A stretch of 64,000 bases of DNA from contig JAAROD010000049.1 of NCBI GenBank assembly GCA_012274445.1, positions 1-64,000 on the forward strand. Reading direction: 5' to 3'. The first letter of the stretch is position 1; every line of letters starts with the position of its first letter. This document shows positions 11,350 through 23,149 of this stretch, in pieces. The notes under the pieces are model-generated. The model saw only the letters and a list, made by a program, of their open reading frames with translations, did not search any database and had not been told where the DNA came from. The DNA is from Sclerotiophoma versabilis. Its lineage: Eukaryota > Ascomycota > Dothideomycetes > Pleosporales > Didymellaceae. Made by a program: the position numbers and the translations under genes.

Positions 11350-13909
11350 ATGCTTGTTAATAAGTATGTTACGTGACCGTACAAAGGAGATCCTTCCTAA
11401 TTCCACCCCTAGTTCTAGGTAAAGACTCTAGTTGGCTACTTAATCGCTGTGCGGCTTTGTCTACACAGGATCGTAACAGTACCCTTATAGAATGCCAGTC
11501 CAAGAACGACCTTTTTAGATCTTTGAACGCATTATTCTCTAAATATTAAAATATCTAACTAACAGACATTAAGAAAAGATTGTTAAAGACTCTCTAGTAC
11601 AGATATCAAACCGTGGTAGAGGCTAGATAAAAGATTGTGCCTCGAGAGAAACGCGCCGACTTGAGATTTAGCAACGTGTTTCGAAGAGCCAATCCATGCT
11701 CTTTGACCGATCTAACGAGGACATGTCCGTAGCAGCTGCTATGCTTTAATGGGTATCAACGATAACCAACACATTGTAACTTCTTTTTTAAGATTCGTTA
11801 TCACAGTCCTCCTCTTAAGCTGTCGGTTTAATTCATTGGGTTAGAATGTAGGATGCGGGTGTTAACGCCGACTTGCGGCCGATAGAGCTAAGTCAAAAAC
11901 GCCGGATATGGCATAGTATTGGACATGTGCCCACTTCGACAGAACATGACCAGCGTTCGAGCGGCTCAATCGTGTTGCATCATAAGACGCTAGTTTGGCC
12001 ATATATATTGAGCGCGTAAGGAATCCAAAAGTCACCTTAATCACCCGCCTGAACATTCTTTGGTCTATTCGTGATTCTAATCAGACTGCTTTATCATGAC
12101 AGAAATGGTCTCCCAAGTAAGCATCTCATAGCAAAATAGAGTACATAGAACAAGGCTGATTGCTACGCAGCGACGCCGTTTCTTGCTACCTTTGCATCTT
12201 TATGGGACCTGCGCGCTCGTCAGTAGCATTTGGCTTGTTTCTCCATTTCTGACAGGATTCTCCTCGCTAGCTTGTAAGTCATGACCTTTCAATTATTTGT
12301 AAAGATGCTAAAGTGCATTAACACAGTACTCGCATCTTTGCGCTATAAGATGAGAGCAGTTTGGAAGCGCAAGCGCTAAGTTTACATAGCGCAGTTCAAT
12401 GCATCTAGTCTTTTCAGTCATAATCCATTAGTCAAATTGCTCCATCACAGAACGCGATTTGTATAAACCAAAACGCTTTAATAACATCAAACAAAGCATG
12501 ACCAACAACTCGAATTGGATTTGCTTCGATGAACATGCTGTGGCAGATCTGGCTTGTGAAGGAACCTTCCTCTTAGGGATAATAAGAAGAAATTTACAAC
12601 TCTCTGTGTGATTGGGGCAGAACGTCTATTAGAATGCACATTAGCAACGGAAGTACAACCACTGTTTAGGCCTTTAGCAATAAAGTAGATGTGTACATAG
12701 GACTTAGTAGAACAGTTAGTACAAGCAGGTCAAGGCAACAAACACTCAGGGGAGGAGGGTTGAATATAAAGGCTCTGTAGCCCATGAAACCTAGTTAACA
12801 ACTTGTAGCAGCATATTGCAAGCAACAATTTTAGATTGTTTCATTAAACTGCAGTTAGATGATACACGGGTTATGTCTTCACGAAACAAAGAGGTTCTGG
12901 CAATCCTAACATCTGGTGCTTGCTACAGGCCATAGACTCGGTATTGTGGAAGTAGATGATGCTAGAAGCATTTCAGCTGCGTATCTAGATACTGTTATGG
13001 GAATTACTTCTTAGAGGTGATGGTTGTAGCACTTCTGCCACAATTTTCAAGGTTTTGCGAACGCCGATCTGTTACAGGTCTTTACAGCCGACCCGAAAGA
13101 CTTCCTAGAGCTGCTAATGCCGTGATTGGGGTTGTGCTGCGCTTGTGTAAATTTGATGCTTAACGAGTGCCGATGAGCAGCTTGCTAGCATGCGTACCGA
13201 TTACCTAGTTGCTACCCACACACTACCTCGGATTTATGTAGCGTAGAAGACTAGAAACTTAAATTCAGCATTAAGTTACTGCACAACATTCACAGTTGAC
13301 AAATCTCCGACATTTTGAGGAAAGTGAACGTCAATCGTGCAAAACAGGAAACGAAAACAGGAATCAAGTCGTCGTGAGCCGAAGGGCAAGATTATCTCCA
13401 TACTTTTTGGGGCACAACACTCACGGCGTTGAGCGAAGCAAAGTAAGAATACTATCAGAGTGCCCTAAAAGTCCATATCCCAGACGTCGTCGATAAGGAC
13501 CAACTGCTGAGTGCAATCAAGCTGTCTAGGATGTTTCCCCACAGCTGCTGTCTAGTTTGCTTTCATGGTGAACATTTCATCGATTTCGAGCAACTATACG
13601 AATTGATATCAAGCCTAGAATTCTCAAGCCATTTTTAACAGTATCTACTTTTAAAGCTTAGTTGAACCTTTTAAAATTCATTACTTCATTGCCCTTTTTT
13701 AGACTTCAGCACAAGATGAGTGCTGAATACGCTAATCTATTATATCTACACACATTACTCAGTTCTTCGCTGCTGGACCTAGTTAGCATTCAAACTCCGA
13801 GACTAGGAAATTGGTTACCACTATAGTTACGAACAACTGCGTACTTAGAGCAAGACGCGTGTGAATAGTATTAGATTAGATAAAGTTGATGGCTGTCATC
13901 GTATGAGCT
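11350..13909. other. Normal-composition island without a recognisable gene
   Basis: Base composition is balanced and CpA/TpG return, so this segment has largely escaped RIP. Open frames are short (64-66 codons at 11,862-12,056 minus and 13,296-13,496 plus) and show no recognised domain, signal peptide or plausible splice continuation. I see nothing I can support as a gene. Confidence 0.6.
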
Positions 13910-14147
13910 ATGAATGTCTCCTACCTTCTGAACGCCGAAATATGTTATACCAAACAGTTTTTTATCGTACTAGTAGGCTTCCCTTTCTGTTCATCGTCTG
14001 ACGTAGAACTTGTCTTGAAAGTTGTTTTCGTTGGCGACGCAACGACTGGCTTTTTAGTATCACTCGTTGTAGTTATTCTCTTGTCATTTGATGTCGTCTT
14101 AATACCTAGCGTAGTAGTTTTCATGCTCTTACCCTCAGTCTTAGATC
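13910..14147 (-). pseudogene. Thr/Lys/Ser-rich segment, possible tail of the multicopper oxidase relic
   Basis: On the minus strand one frame reads a Thr/Lys/Ser-rich run that includes TTTSDTKK and PTKTTFKTSS and closes with a stop. Directly upstream on the same strand is the multicopper oxidase relic, and a GTACAC...CTATAG segment separates them. It may be a low-complexity C-terminal tail of the same secreted enzyme. The would-be intron is only about 37 nt and I could not make the phases agree, so the link is an inference. The plus-strand frame of 87 codons here is its Val/Leu-rich shadow. Confidence 0.3.
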
Positions 14148-14690
14148 CTATAGCAGACGCCGCAACCCATTAGTGTGTGTGTACCTGTACTCTGCAAGGG
14201 CCTGCTCGATCTCATCCACTTTGTTGTACGTATCTAGTTTGATGAAGGAGTTGAGCTTGTCTTTGATTACAGTCTCGCTGAAAGGACCGCTGCGGCCGGA
14301 GTAGTCTGTGTCGTCGAAGGAGACAGCGCGGTAGCGCGACTCCATGGGATCGATGAAGCGGGTGGTCTCGTTATAACCGAAGTCTGCGAGCGCCGTAACG
14401 TAGAACGTTACTAGCATCTTGTGTTCCTCGTGGATCAGGTTGTGGCAGCTGTATAAATCAGTAGTGATGTTGTGTGAGAGGTGATGTGGAAGAACAATTA
14501 CTGGAACATGTACACACCATCCTATGGTGCGTAATGGTGTGTAACGAGAGACGACTTCGATCTGCCCGTTCAAATTCAACCACATTACGTCTTTGAGGGC
14601 AACCTTTTCGTATTGTATCAGTACGTCACGGCCGCCGGAGCGGCCTGTGATCTGCAGGTCGACCAGGTGGATGGGGGTTGGGTGAGACCA
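14148..14690 (-). pseudogene. Broken multicopper oxidase (C-terminal cupredoxin fragment)
   Basis: Upstream of the first ATG the frame already reads HPTPIHLVDLQITGRSGG, the first copper-ligand region of the third cupredoxin domain. It then reads VALKDVMWLNLN and later CHNLIHEEHKMLV, the type 1/type 3 copper motif that normally reads HCHxxxHxxxxM. Between them the coding text breaks in three ways. A near-perfect 10-bp tandem duplication (TTACACACCA/TTACGCACCA) shifts the frame. TAG stands where Trp is expected just after it. A likely intron (GTAATT...ATACAG, about 53 nt) splits the first His codon of HCH. After it, ADFGYNETTRFIDPM resembles the family C-terminus. Domains 1 and 2 are missing; the fragment ends in RIP block 2. 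The family oxidises phenolics or bilirubin-like substrates and is usually secreted. Confidence 0.7.
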
Positions 14691-14699
14691 GCCACGAGC

Positions 14700-17600
14700 T
14701 TAGCGTGTAGCTTTAGAGTGAATTAAAGTCCTAAGAAACTACTTCTGCAGCCCTCTGTTCTAGATCCCTTTGCTAGATTTAAGTACTATGTTTAATTAGG
14801 GGGCTCTTAACTACCTAGGTCTTTAGCTAGTTCTTCTGCAGTTGTATAGCCTTAATTATTAAAGCTAAGAGGTTGTTTTAATTAGTAGTTATAGTGCAGC
14901 CAGCTACACTAAAGCAGCGCTTACACTTATAGCTTATACTTAGGATAGAAAGAAAATTAACAGCTATTTTAAAGAGTATAGGATACTTACTATAGCTAAC
15001 TTTTAGCTACTAATTCTACAGGTTAGCTATTAGCTCCTAATAGGTACTGTCTTTGCTTAAGTCCGTATTAAGATTATTAATATATTTATCTACTTAAAAG
15101 CTATGTTTCTAACGCTTATAGCTATAGTTACTATAAAGGTACTCTTAATTAACCTCTATAACTACTGCAAGTAGGTTATTAGTATAGCTAGTAGGTAGCT
15201 TACATTGTTAATACTACTTCTCTACTTATATTATATTGTCTTATTCTACCTTAGCAGCTAGGTAATCTCTAAAGGTGTTCTAAAACAAGGTATTAGCCTT
15301 CTACTACTAATCCTAATAGTTACACTACTAGGATTTAAACTAATTAAGGCGTAGTCTAGAGTAAAGAGCTATAGTAATAGTATAATAGCTTAGAGTTAGC
15401 TTAATAACTAACTCCTCCTAGTAGGTATTAAGCTTCTTTAAGCTATAGTTAATAGTTAATTTAAAGTAGCTCTTATTATTACTATTAAAGCTTATAGCTG
15501 TAGTATTATAGTGCTGCTATAAAGCTTAAAGGTTAATAATAGTTTACTTTAGTAAGCTAAAGCCTAATATATTATTACTGCCTTTAAGTGCTTTATAAAG
15601 GTTATATAGCACCTTTAAAAAGTAGATATAGTTATTAACCTTAAGTTAATTATTATTAGAAAGACTATTAAGTATAGAGTTAGATTAGATATAAGAACTC
15701 TTATTTTTAGAAGTAAACTTCTTATTATTCTTAATAGTCTATTAATACTTATATTAAAAAGCTTTAATTAGCTTATACAGCTTACTATAGTAAAGAAGTA
15801 TAATAATAACTAAGTACTAGCGTATACTACTATCTTAAAGTAGTTAAAGTTTAATAAGCTTCTAAGTAGAATTTTTATTACTAATATTATTAAAGACTAA
15901 TAGAAATAGCTTTTAATATTTATAAGAGGTATAAACAGCTTTAATAGAGTTATAAAAGCTTATAAATAATACTATAACTTTAGTATAGTTTAAATTAGTT
16001 AATAGAAGCTACTTAGGTAAGCTACTCTTTAAATTTAGAGATCTTTTACTATATAATATTACCTTAATAATAAAGTTAATAATATAACCTATATAGTAGA
16101 TTTAGTACTCTATACTAAGGTAGAGAATATTAGACTTCTTATTTAGATATTTAATAAGTTTCTTATTATTATTTATAGTATTATTACTTATAAAATAGTA
16201 AAAACTTTACTTAAAGATATACTTCTATATAATATTAAGAATTACTATAGCCTATATACTAGCTATATAGTTACTAAGAAGGTTTTAGAAACCTACTAGA
16301 ATATCTTATTACTTATAGTTAGTATTAATAAAGTAAGTAATTATACCTAAGAAGCTAAGGTAATTAGCAGACGTCTAAATAATAGTGCTAACAGCTATCT
16401 TTCTAATAGCTAATTAGATAAGCTAATAAACCTTAGCTACTATATTATTATACTACTTTTTAATATATAATAAGAGTATACTTACTAAGTTAGGTAAGGT
16501 ATATAGTAGCTTAACTTAATTCTATATTAATAGGCCTTAGGTAGATAGGCAGCTAATATTATAGAAGCTTAAATCTCTTATAATAGACTAATTAATAACT
16601 AAGGTTTAAAAGCTATTTTCTTTCTAGAGAGTATAAGATAAATAGCTTAATAAACTAGGTATATATATAGCAGCTATAAAGAGTAACTCTAGTTATTATA
16701 TTAAAGTACTTAGCGTATACTAGCTAGTTAATAGATTAATCTTATGCACTTTCTATATATAATCTTAGATGTGTATAGTACTATTAATAGTAAATATATT
16801 ATTAGTTTAATAGCTTTAGTAGTAAAGGTTATATAACTAGAGCATAGTAATAGTATTATTATCTTTAATATACTATAGTTATAGCCTAAAACACTATATA
16901 TTAGAAAGCGTATAATATCTAGATAGTAAAGCCTTATACTAAATAGCATAGCTTAATTAGAAAGGCTAGAGATACTTACTCTTCTAGTAAACGTAATAGA
17001 AATTAATATTAAACTTTATACTATATGTAGCTATCTTCTTATTTAGTAATAGGTATTTATTGGTAGAAACGCTGTTAGGTAATAGTAATACTAGCAGAGA
17101 AGATTTAAACAGCTAAGAGCTAGTTTAGGATAATAATAATAAGGCTTAAGAGGCTTAAGAGGCTTGTATTCTGCTAAGCCTCTAAGAGCTTAGGGCGTAA
17201 TAGGTTAGTAATAGTGTAGTTAGCAGCTAGGTACTATATAAGGTACTGTTATTAGCTAGGTATTACTTTATAGTGCAGATATACAGGTAGAAAGTAAGAA
17301 TAGTAGAGGGAAAAGGCTATATAGGCAAGTTTACTTACTAGCTTCCTTACTAGCTACTTAATGCCTAGCTATCCTGCATATTGCTAATAGGTAGAGATAC
17401 TCTAGATCTAATATAAGGAGCCTAAAGGACCTTCTAACTAGAGATGCTTACATATACAGCAGAGCTTAGCATAAAGACCTTTACTACGTCTGCTAAGTAG
17501 AAGGGCTAGTAGCCTATACTACGCAGCAGAGCATGCATTATACTAGGGCCAAGTTACCTTAAAAAGCTCTAGATTTACTCTCCTTTGTTAGGTGTCTAGT

Positions 17601-17830
17601 GTATCCTAGTAATAGGTGTGTGTGCAGAGGTATAGAGGGCGTTGATTAATTGCGCAGCTGCTTGTTGTAGGTAGACGTTGTGGGCGTATAGGCGTTGTAG
17701 TGTTATAGTATAGGTAGAATTAAGTTACCTGTTGTTAAAGAAGACTAATAGTATGCTAAGACTTGTAAGTAAGGCCTTTATAGCTAATTATAAGGCTCTG
17801 TTAAGCCTAGCTGCAGGAGCTCCTGTGTTT
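14700..17830. repeat. AT-rich RIP block 2, unassigned element
   Basis: About 3.1 kb of RIP-altered sequence, somewhat less AT-rich at both edges. Long stretches at 16,260-16,720 can be read with few stops on either strand (plus: RRLNNSANSYLSNS; minus: SLERK...YYKRFKLL), so coding direction is ambiguous and I could not name a transposase. The right part (17,100-17,800) retains more G and C. A hairpin near 17,150-17,195 pairs AAGAGGCTT with AAGCCTCT. No terminal repeats could be identified by eye. Confidence 0.6.
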
Positions 17831-20022
17831 ATGTGATATTTATAAGATCACGTGTTTATTACAGTACTACAGTTAGACTTACAACTATTGATTACATATA
17901 GTATTGCATGGCCTGACCACTATTAATTGATCAAACACGTGACTATAAGTGAGTGGTAGTATCGACGATAGTATCGATCGTTGGACGCGCTGGATCTGTA
18001 CGTTGAGCGGCTTAATTTCCACCTCACAATAGTCGAGTGGAGAGCCATTGGAGTTGGTGACGGTGCTATGTAGGCTTAAGATATGTCCATTGACTCGGGC
18101 AAGTCCTGAATAAGCACTTACTATTTCGGCCTTATATCGCTTCCAAAAGCAAGAGGTTGCGTGTACAGAGGGCATACGGGAGAGAGCCAGGGCGGCAAAC
18201 CACTCTGAGCATGAGCGATGCTTGCCTAGAGTAGGATGAGAAGACTGGACTGCAAAAGTTGAACAGGCATCGTGGCAAAAACGATGGAGAACGGAACCTG
18301 AAGCAGGGTTACCAAAGCTTTGATCGTCCAATAGTGAGGTTGTAGGAGGGAAAATTGTGAAGAATTTAGAATAAGATCAAAGACAAGAAGTTATGATTTA
18401 GTATAAAGTTAGTGTCTGACTTTCGATGAACGGACAAAGGACCATTTATGTTCATGGGGAACATGATTCTGAGCTCGAGTTGCTGGTGATAGGGCCATAG
18501 TCTGACTAAACATGGCCTCTCCTAGGTCATGCCATATTCTACCTGAACATCCATCTAGACAAGGGTGTCAAGCCGGAGTTGAACCTGTACGGTTCTCACC
18601 CCAAATCTTCCATATGGGTTGTTGCAGATCTGGCCTTGGCACGCCTTCGTCATTTTCGCATCTGTAACTTCCAAACTCTCCTGGGGCGGGGATCTCCTGT
18701 GCCAGAGCTGCTCTCTCACATGGAAACAACATGCCGTGCAAAAGAAGATCCAAAACTTGATCAGACTTCAGTAGGCCTTCTGCCAAACGTGAAGCAAGCA
18801 TCCCCTTCCTTCATGACATTATTTTATATCCACCAACAAAAAGCCCCTCGTCCTGCTGTTTTCGTTGCGTCAAAAGCATGCATGTTACTCATGGGCGTCT
18901 CAAAAATGGTAGAGCATTCGGCGGTAGCACTTTTGTCGAGGAGAAATGTCAACATTGTTACTGGGAAAAATTGTAATGCGAGCTGGCAAGGATGAACCAT
19001 CACTTCATATATGAGATTACCAGCCCGTCATATCCTTTTATTGCTCTTCCTTAGCCGTAGCATATCTGCGCACATGCGAGCACTGCTTGATGTCAGCGTG
19101 GAAGATCTTTTTCTGACGGATCTACGGCCATAGCACGACGCAAGATCTCGAGGCTCGTGCGAAACATTGCTGCTAGACAAGAACCATTGGTTTGAGCACA
19201 TCGCGCGCATTAACGAGGTAGTTCATTAGAGTTATGGAAACGATAGTCTTTGATAGTCCTACTGAGCATTACAAAAGAGACTAGCTACTTCTCTATTACT
19301 TTACCAGCCTCAATAGCATTGCTAACGTCATTTACTAGATCTTAACACTGTTAAGTATATATGGTGGCGTCTTAAATAGCTTATGTATACGCAATATGCA
19401 CAATTCGATAACTTTAGTAGAGCTTAAGAGGAGTAAACTAGATTTTGAAAGGTACTAAAGGTGTACTAGCAAGCTATTCTAAAAAGGCTTACATAGCTTA
19501 TTAGCTTAATGCCTTAGCGTATAAGCGACTGTAGAGCCGCTTGTACGTGGCATACAAGATACTAGTATACAATAAGTGCAACACTAGGAATTCAATCGGT
19601 TCCACTATGCGCAAGTATCTTAATTGCCTCAGAAAGTGTGTGGCCGGCACGGCGTTGGGGCAGGGCACGGGCCAGCACTGCAAAACTTATGACCTAGCAC
19701 TGTACCACGACTCAACACACTAATCGTGGTTGTTGTGTTAATATCACCAAACTCATGCAGGCATTTGATCACTGTTATACTTGAATCGGATGTCTCAGCC
19801 GATGCTTCAGAAGTAGGGCTTAGCTTTATTAACAATGATCGCGTTGTGCTGATTGTACGAGCTCTGACTACTGTGAGACCCCAATCCTACATTCAACGTC
19901 CTGACGCTGTATATAGTAGAACAAAATTAATACAAGTCGATCCGCGTAAGTAGTCTAAGTAGCTCTTAAGCAATGCAAACGAATACGCTCTTGTTTGTAC
20001 AACAACGTAATGTGATACTTTC
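17831..20022. other. Second island, left part: no supportable gene
   Basis: Composition is mostly normal but slightly AT-rich around 19.2-19.6 kb. The longest frames (17,885-18,331 minus, 18,579-18,995 plus, 18,568-18,801 minus) overlap on both strands. The first two begin at TTG rather than ATG, and I recognise no domain in any of them. They may be gene relics, but no reading is preferred. Confidence 0.5.
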
Positions 20023-20640
20023 TTAGTTTTTGCACTGGCTCTTTGCAGCCGCCAAATTTGCCTCGTTCTGCTTAGTTCCATCCTGAACTTCTTTCACCAG
20101 CATTTGGAAGATCGCATCATCAGTCTTCGCACTGCCAGTTAATTCCATCACTTGACGCATCTCCAATGTTTGCGCCCCCTCCACAGTTTTCAGGCCGTCG
20201 ATTGCAGGACTCTTGATATCACCCGCAATTGCCTGGTTCATAGCGCGGATTGTAATACCTTGCTGTTGAATTGCGAGAACCTTGAGTCGCTGAGATGTGA
20301 ATTTACTGGCCGAACTGGTTGCATTGGTTGCTACGATTGACTGAAGATCTTTGATTCTGGGTGATCTATTAGACGACAATCGATGGATGCAGAAGGAGCT
20401 GGCTTACCCAGCGAGTTCGTCCTTTTGGACGTCCAGATTTGCTTGTATGCCTCCCGAAAGCTGGGCTACCTTCACTTTATCACAACTTGCTGCTTGACGA
20501 GACAACAGAAAAGAAGGAGCCAAGTGCAAAGCGTCGATTTCTTGAGGAGCTTTGGGGACAAGATTGTGAACAAATGAGCCAACTGCGGCGGGTGAGGCGA
20601 ATGTATAGCCAACAACGAGAATAAAGGTCAGAAGTCTCAT
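20023..20640 (-). CDS. Small secreted protein, unknown function (2 exons)
   Basis: Exon 1 is 20,408-20,640 and exon 2 is 20,023-20,365, giving 191 residues. The intron is GTAAGC...TAATAG, 42 nt, short even for a fungus but in phase. The start opens with a clear signal peptide (MRLLTFILVVGYTFASPAAV), and the mature part is soluble, with one Cys near the middle (ASCDKVKV) and one at the C-terminus (SQCKN), a possible disulfide pair. No transmembrane segment or GPI signal is visible. I do not recognise a family. It is the only convincing gene in a 5-kb island between two RIP blocks, a setting common for effector candidates. Effector status is an inference from context and size. The alternative is an ordinary extracellular or cell-wall protein. 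Confidence 0.75.
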
Positions 20641-22002
20641 TTTAATGTGATGGTCCTAGAAGATCGAATGTATGTGTAGTTTAATCAGCTCAAATCGTAA
20701 TTGAGTGTGAAGATGGTTGGCGTATTGAAGAATTGAAATGGCAGACAAACATGTCTTTATTAACTTGATGCTTTATTACGAATGCCAACATTGAGACATT
20801 ATTTTCCCCGGAACCTCCGGAAGCAGGGACGATTGTTTGGGGTTATGGGTGTCGCAAGCGACTAGTTACAAGAAGGGCCGTATATGCTGATCTGAGGCGG
20901 ACGCTGTTGCAGATCCAAATTTTACAGGTAGACTCATCCTAGCAAAACTTACTTTTGAAACCTTTGTGAAAGTAGACACAGGAATTGCATCACAAAGTGT
21001 TACAATGTACTTGCAATTACATCTTAGGTTGCTGTCTTCTTGCTAGAAACTGACTCTGCTGGAGACTTGACTTCTTAGAACATTTTTCCCTTCGTCTTCA
21101 TGCGGACCAATCTAAGAGCGGCGATTAGCAGAGATGGTATCGGTTAAAGGATTGGGGACATTGTTTGGCAGATACATGTTTGCTGGTATGATAGCTAGCA
21201 AGGATAGAAAAATTGAAAAGGGACAAGACATGTTAGCGTCCACTACGGTAGTGCCGCGCATTGTCTTATCCAAGTAACAGTCGTAATAATAGTGATTGTA
21301 AGTTGGAAATAGAGTCAGGCTACAACATAGGTCTCGATATATGGTGAGGCATCTTTAAGGGGGCTTTCTAAATTGAATCCCTATCTTAAGTAACATTACT
21401 CTCTACTCGGCTGTAAGAGTTGAACTGTACGTGTCCTGATTGGTCTTCCAGATTTTTAGTGCGAGACTACCCAAGGCTACGTGGTCAACATGTTCAGCAA
21501 CTTTGCTCCTCTACATTTCTCAACACAAAATCGACATCTCTTAAGAGATTACATTTAGTGTCTCTTCCTCTATATCAAGTGTTGCCTTTGCGTGAGGTCC
21601 TAGAAGTGTCGCAAAACCATCAACTCGTTTTTGGGCGTTAGTGTCAGGAACAACAGTAACTTGGGCGGGTACCCAAGTAGCAGAAGGTAAGGAGAAATTG
21701 CATGTGTTGAACAGACGCATCGCTGCCGTGCTAAAGGAACGATTCTTTCCTGTATGTACAACTCGATCCTATCGGGCCGTAAAAGTATGTCTTCGGCCAA
21801 CCCGGAAGGTTCGATAGATCTGACAGTCAGTGGAACACGTGTGGTTGCGGACTGGTACGGCACATGTCTGAGCCTGAAAAGTGAACTCAATATGCGCTGA
21901 TAGTAGTACTCGCCCAACGAGTCTATGGGAGCTTTCAGTCTCTGCCGAAGTAATCAGGGAAATAAATTAGGCGATAGAGCTGTCTCTAGGAAGTTGCAAT
22001 AA
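20641..22002. other. Gene-free stretch in the second island
   Basis: Upstream of the secreted-protein gene I see no ATG-initiated frame with a recognised domain. The 105-codon minus frame at 21,600-21,917 begins at TTG and contains LRPDRIELYIQER, which looks faintly coding-like but cannot be assigned. No TATA box is evident within 200 bp of the start at 20,640. Confidence 0.4.
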
Positions 22003-22042
22003 CCCCCCCCCCCCCGGGGGGGGGGGGGGGGGGGGGGGGGGG
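22003..22042. repeat. C13/G27 homopolymer junction
   Basis: Thirteen C are followed directly by twenty-seven G, so the first 26 bases are a perfect palindrome and the G run continues for 14 more. Such a tract can form a hairpin or G-quadruplex. It is also a typical place for sequencing error or a false join. No other homopolymer in the window comes near this length. Confidence 0.95.
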
Positions 22043-22979
22043 ATAATCTAGCCGAAGATTGGTTGCGACAGTGAGAAGCAGTAACTACAGCTTGCTTGAA
22101 GAGACCTGATAAGATGCGTACCCTAGGTGCATCGAGTAGTTGGCCCAGAGCATCCCAGAAACCTGTCATATGGTACAGAGATAGGATTACTTCGGAAGCA
22201 GGTGAAGCCGGCAAAATGGTCAAGTGCTCAATCGGATACGTGTTGGTGTCCTGGCCTAACATTCGATATCTTTGAAGGCAGGGCTCCTCGTTTCCTCAAA
22301 AAGCTGTCACTCGCCTCACCACCCAAGAGTCCCATGTCACGTGCACAACAACAAGCATGTAAATCAGGTAAAGAGCGCATGAACCCAAACTCACGACTCC
22401 AAAGCAAAACGGTATTCAAACAGTTCGCAAAAGAGGCGCAGAAACTACATTTGGCTGCAGTATGGAAACTCATGCATTGTCAAACACTCAATTTGCGGCA
22501 ACTCTGTGCGAAGTAACTAGCCAAAGTTCAGGCTTGAAATAGTCATATACAATCTCCAAGGCTTTCGCTTAAACGGTCGTAGTATCGGATGCAGGCTAAG
22601 CTACTTATCCTGTTCGTTTTCGACCGCTATTTAAGACTCCAGTAGGTGGACGTTGCACAGCTTATGGCGTTTTGCTGTTAACGCAACAAACACAAGATAA
22701 CCACGCGACACACCCTCAACACTTGAGTGTTTACTTCTGGCACTTTCTAGCTACAATCTTAAGCTAACATCTCCTACACTATATGCAACTGCAAAGCGTG
22801 CAGGGTGAGAATCTGACTACGAAGTGCTTACATGCTATCGTGCCTTATTACAAAGATCAGAACGAGGCCCAAATCAATCGCACCCACATCAATCAACAAC
22901 TCGCCCTTCTACAGCCCTGCCTAATATTCTTCTGTGTGTATAGACGCAAATTTAGAAAGTAGCAAGGCTGTAGAGCTAT
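22043..22979. other. Normal-composition stretch, no supportable gene
   Basis: A 129-codon plus frame (22,127-22,516) begins at GTG and shows no domain, and the overlapping 81-codon minus frame shows none either. The tail after 22,600 becomes richer in AT toward the RIP boundary at about 22,980. Confidence 0.4.
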
Positions 22980-23149
22980 TTACAGTACAGAACGCTTTTA
23001 TATCTTAACAAAAACTATATATTACTACTTGCAGTTACTTTAGCTTTTATATATTTATTAAGAAAATAAAAATTATTTCTAACACTATTCTACCTACTTT
23101 ACTACAACAGGCTATAATATATTATACTAATACTTTTCTATCTACTTTT

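Larger units (their letters stand above)
101..11350. repeat. AT-rich RIP block 1
   Basis: About 11 kb of very AT-rich sequence in which CpA and TpG are nearly absent and TpA is greatly over-represented. Every frame is closed by many TAG/TAA codons. CpG sites survive here and there, so the loss is specific to CpA, as expected for fungal RIP. It contains the telomere-proximal gene relic, LTR copies at 2.45-3.12 kb, a Gypsy element with direct terminal repeats, and an inverted LTR copy at 11.0-11.3 kb. The stretch 1,250-2,450 probably continues the relic, but I could not read a frame there with confidence. Composition changes sharply to normal at about 11,350. Confidence 0.9.

Noticed and set aside
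13910..14173. 87-codon plus frame with many Val/Leu residues, looking like a membrane protein
   Set aside because: It is the antisense of a Thr/Lys/Ser-rich minus frame next to the oxidase relic and has no splice or promoter support.
16728..16949. 73-codon minus frame in RIP block 2, rich in Ile, Leu and Tyr
   Set aside because: Composition is what AT-biased DNA gives by chance. The surrounding block is RIP-degraded and no motif or start context supports a gene.
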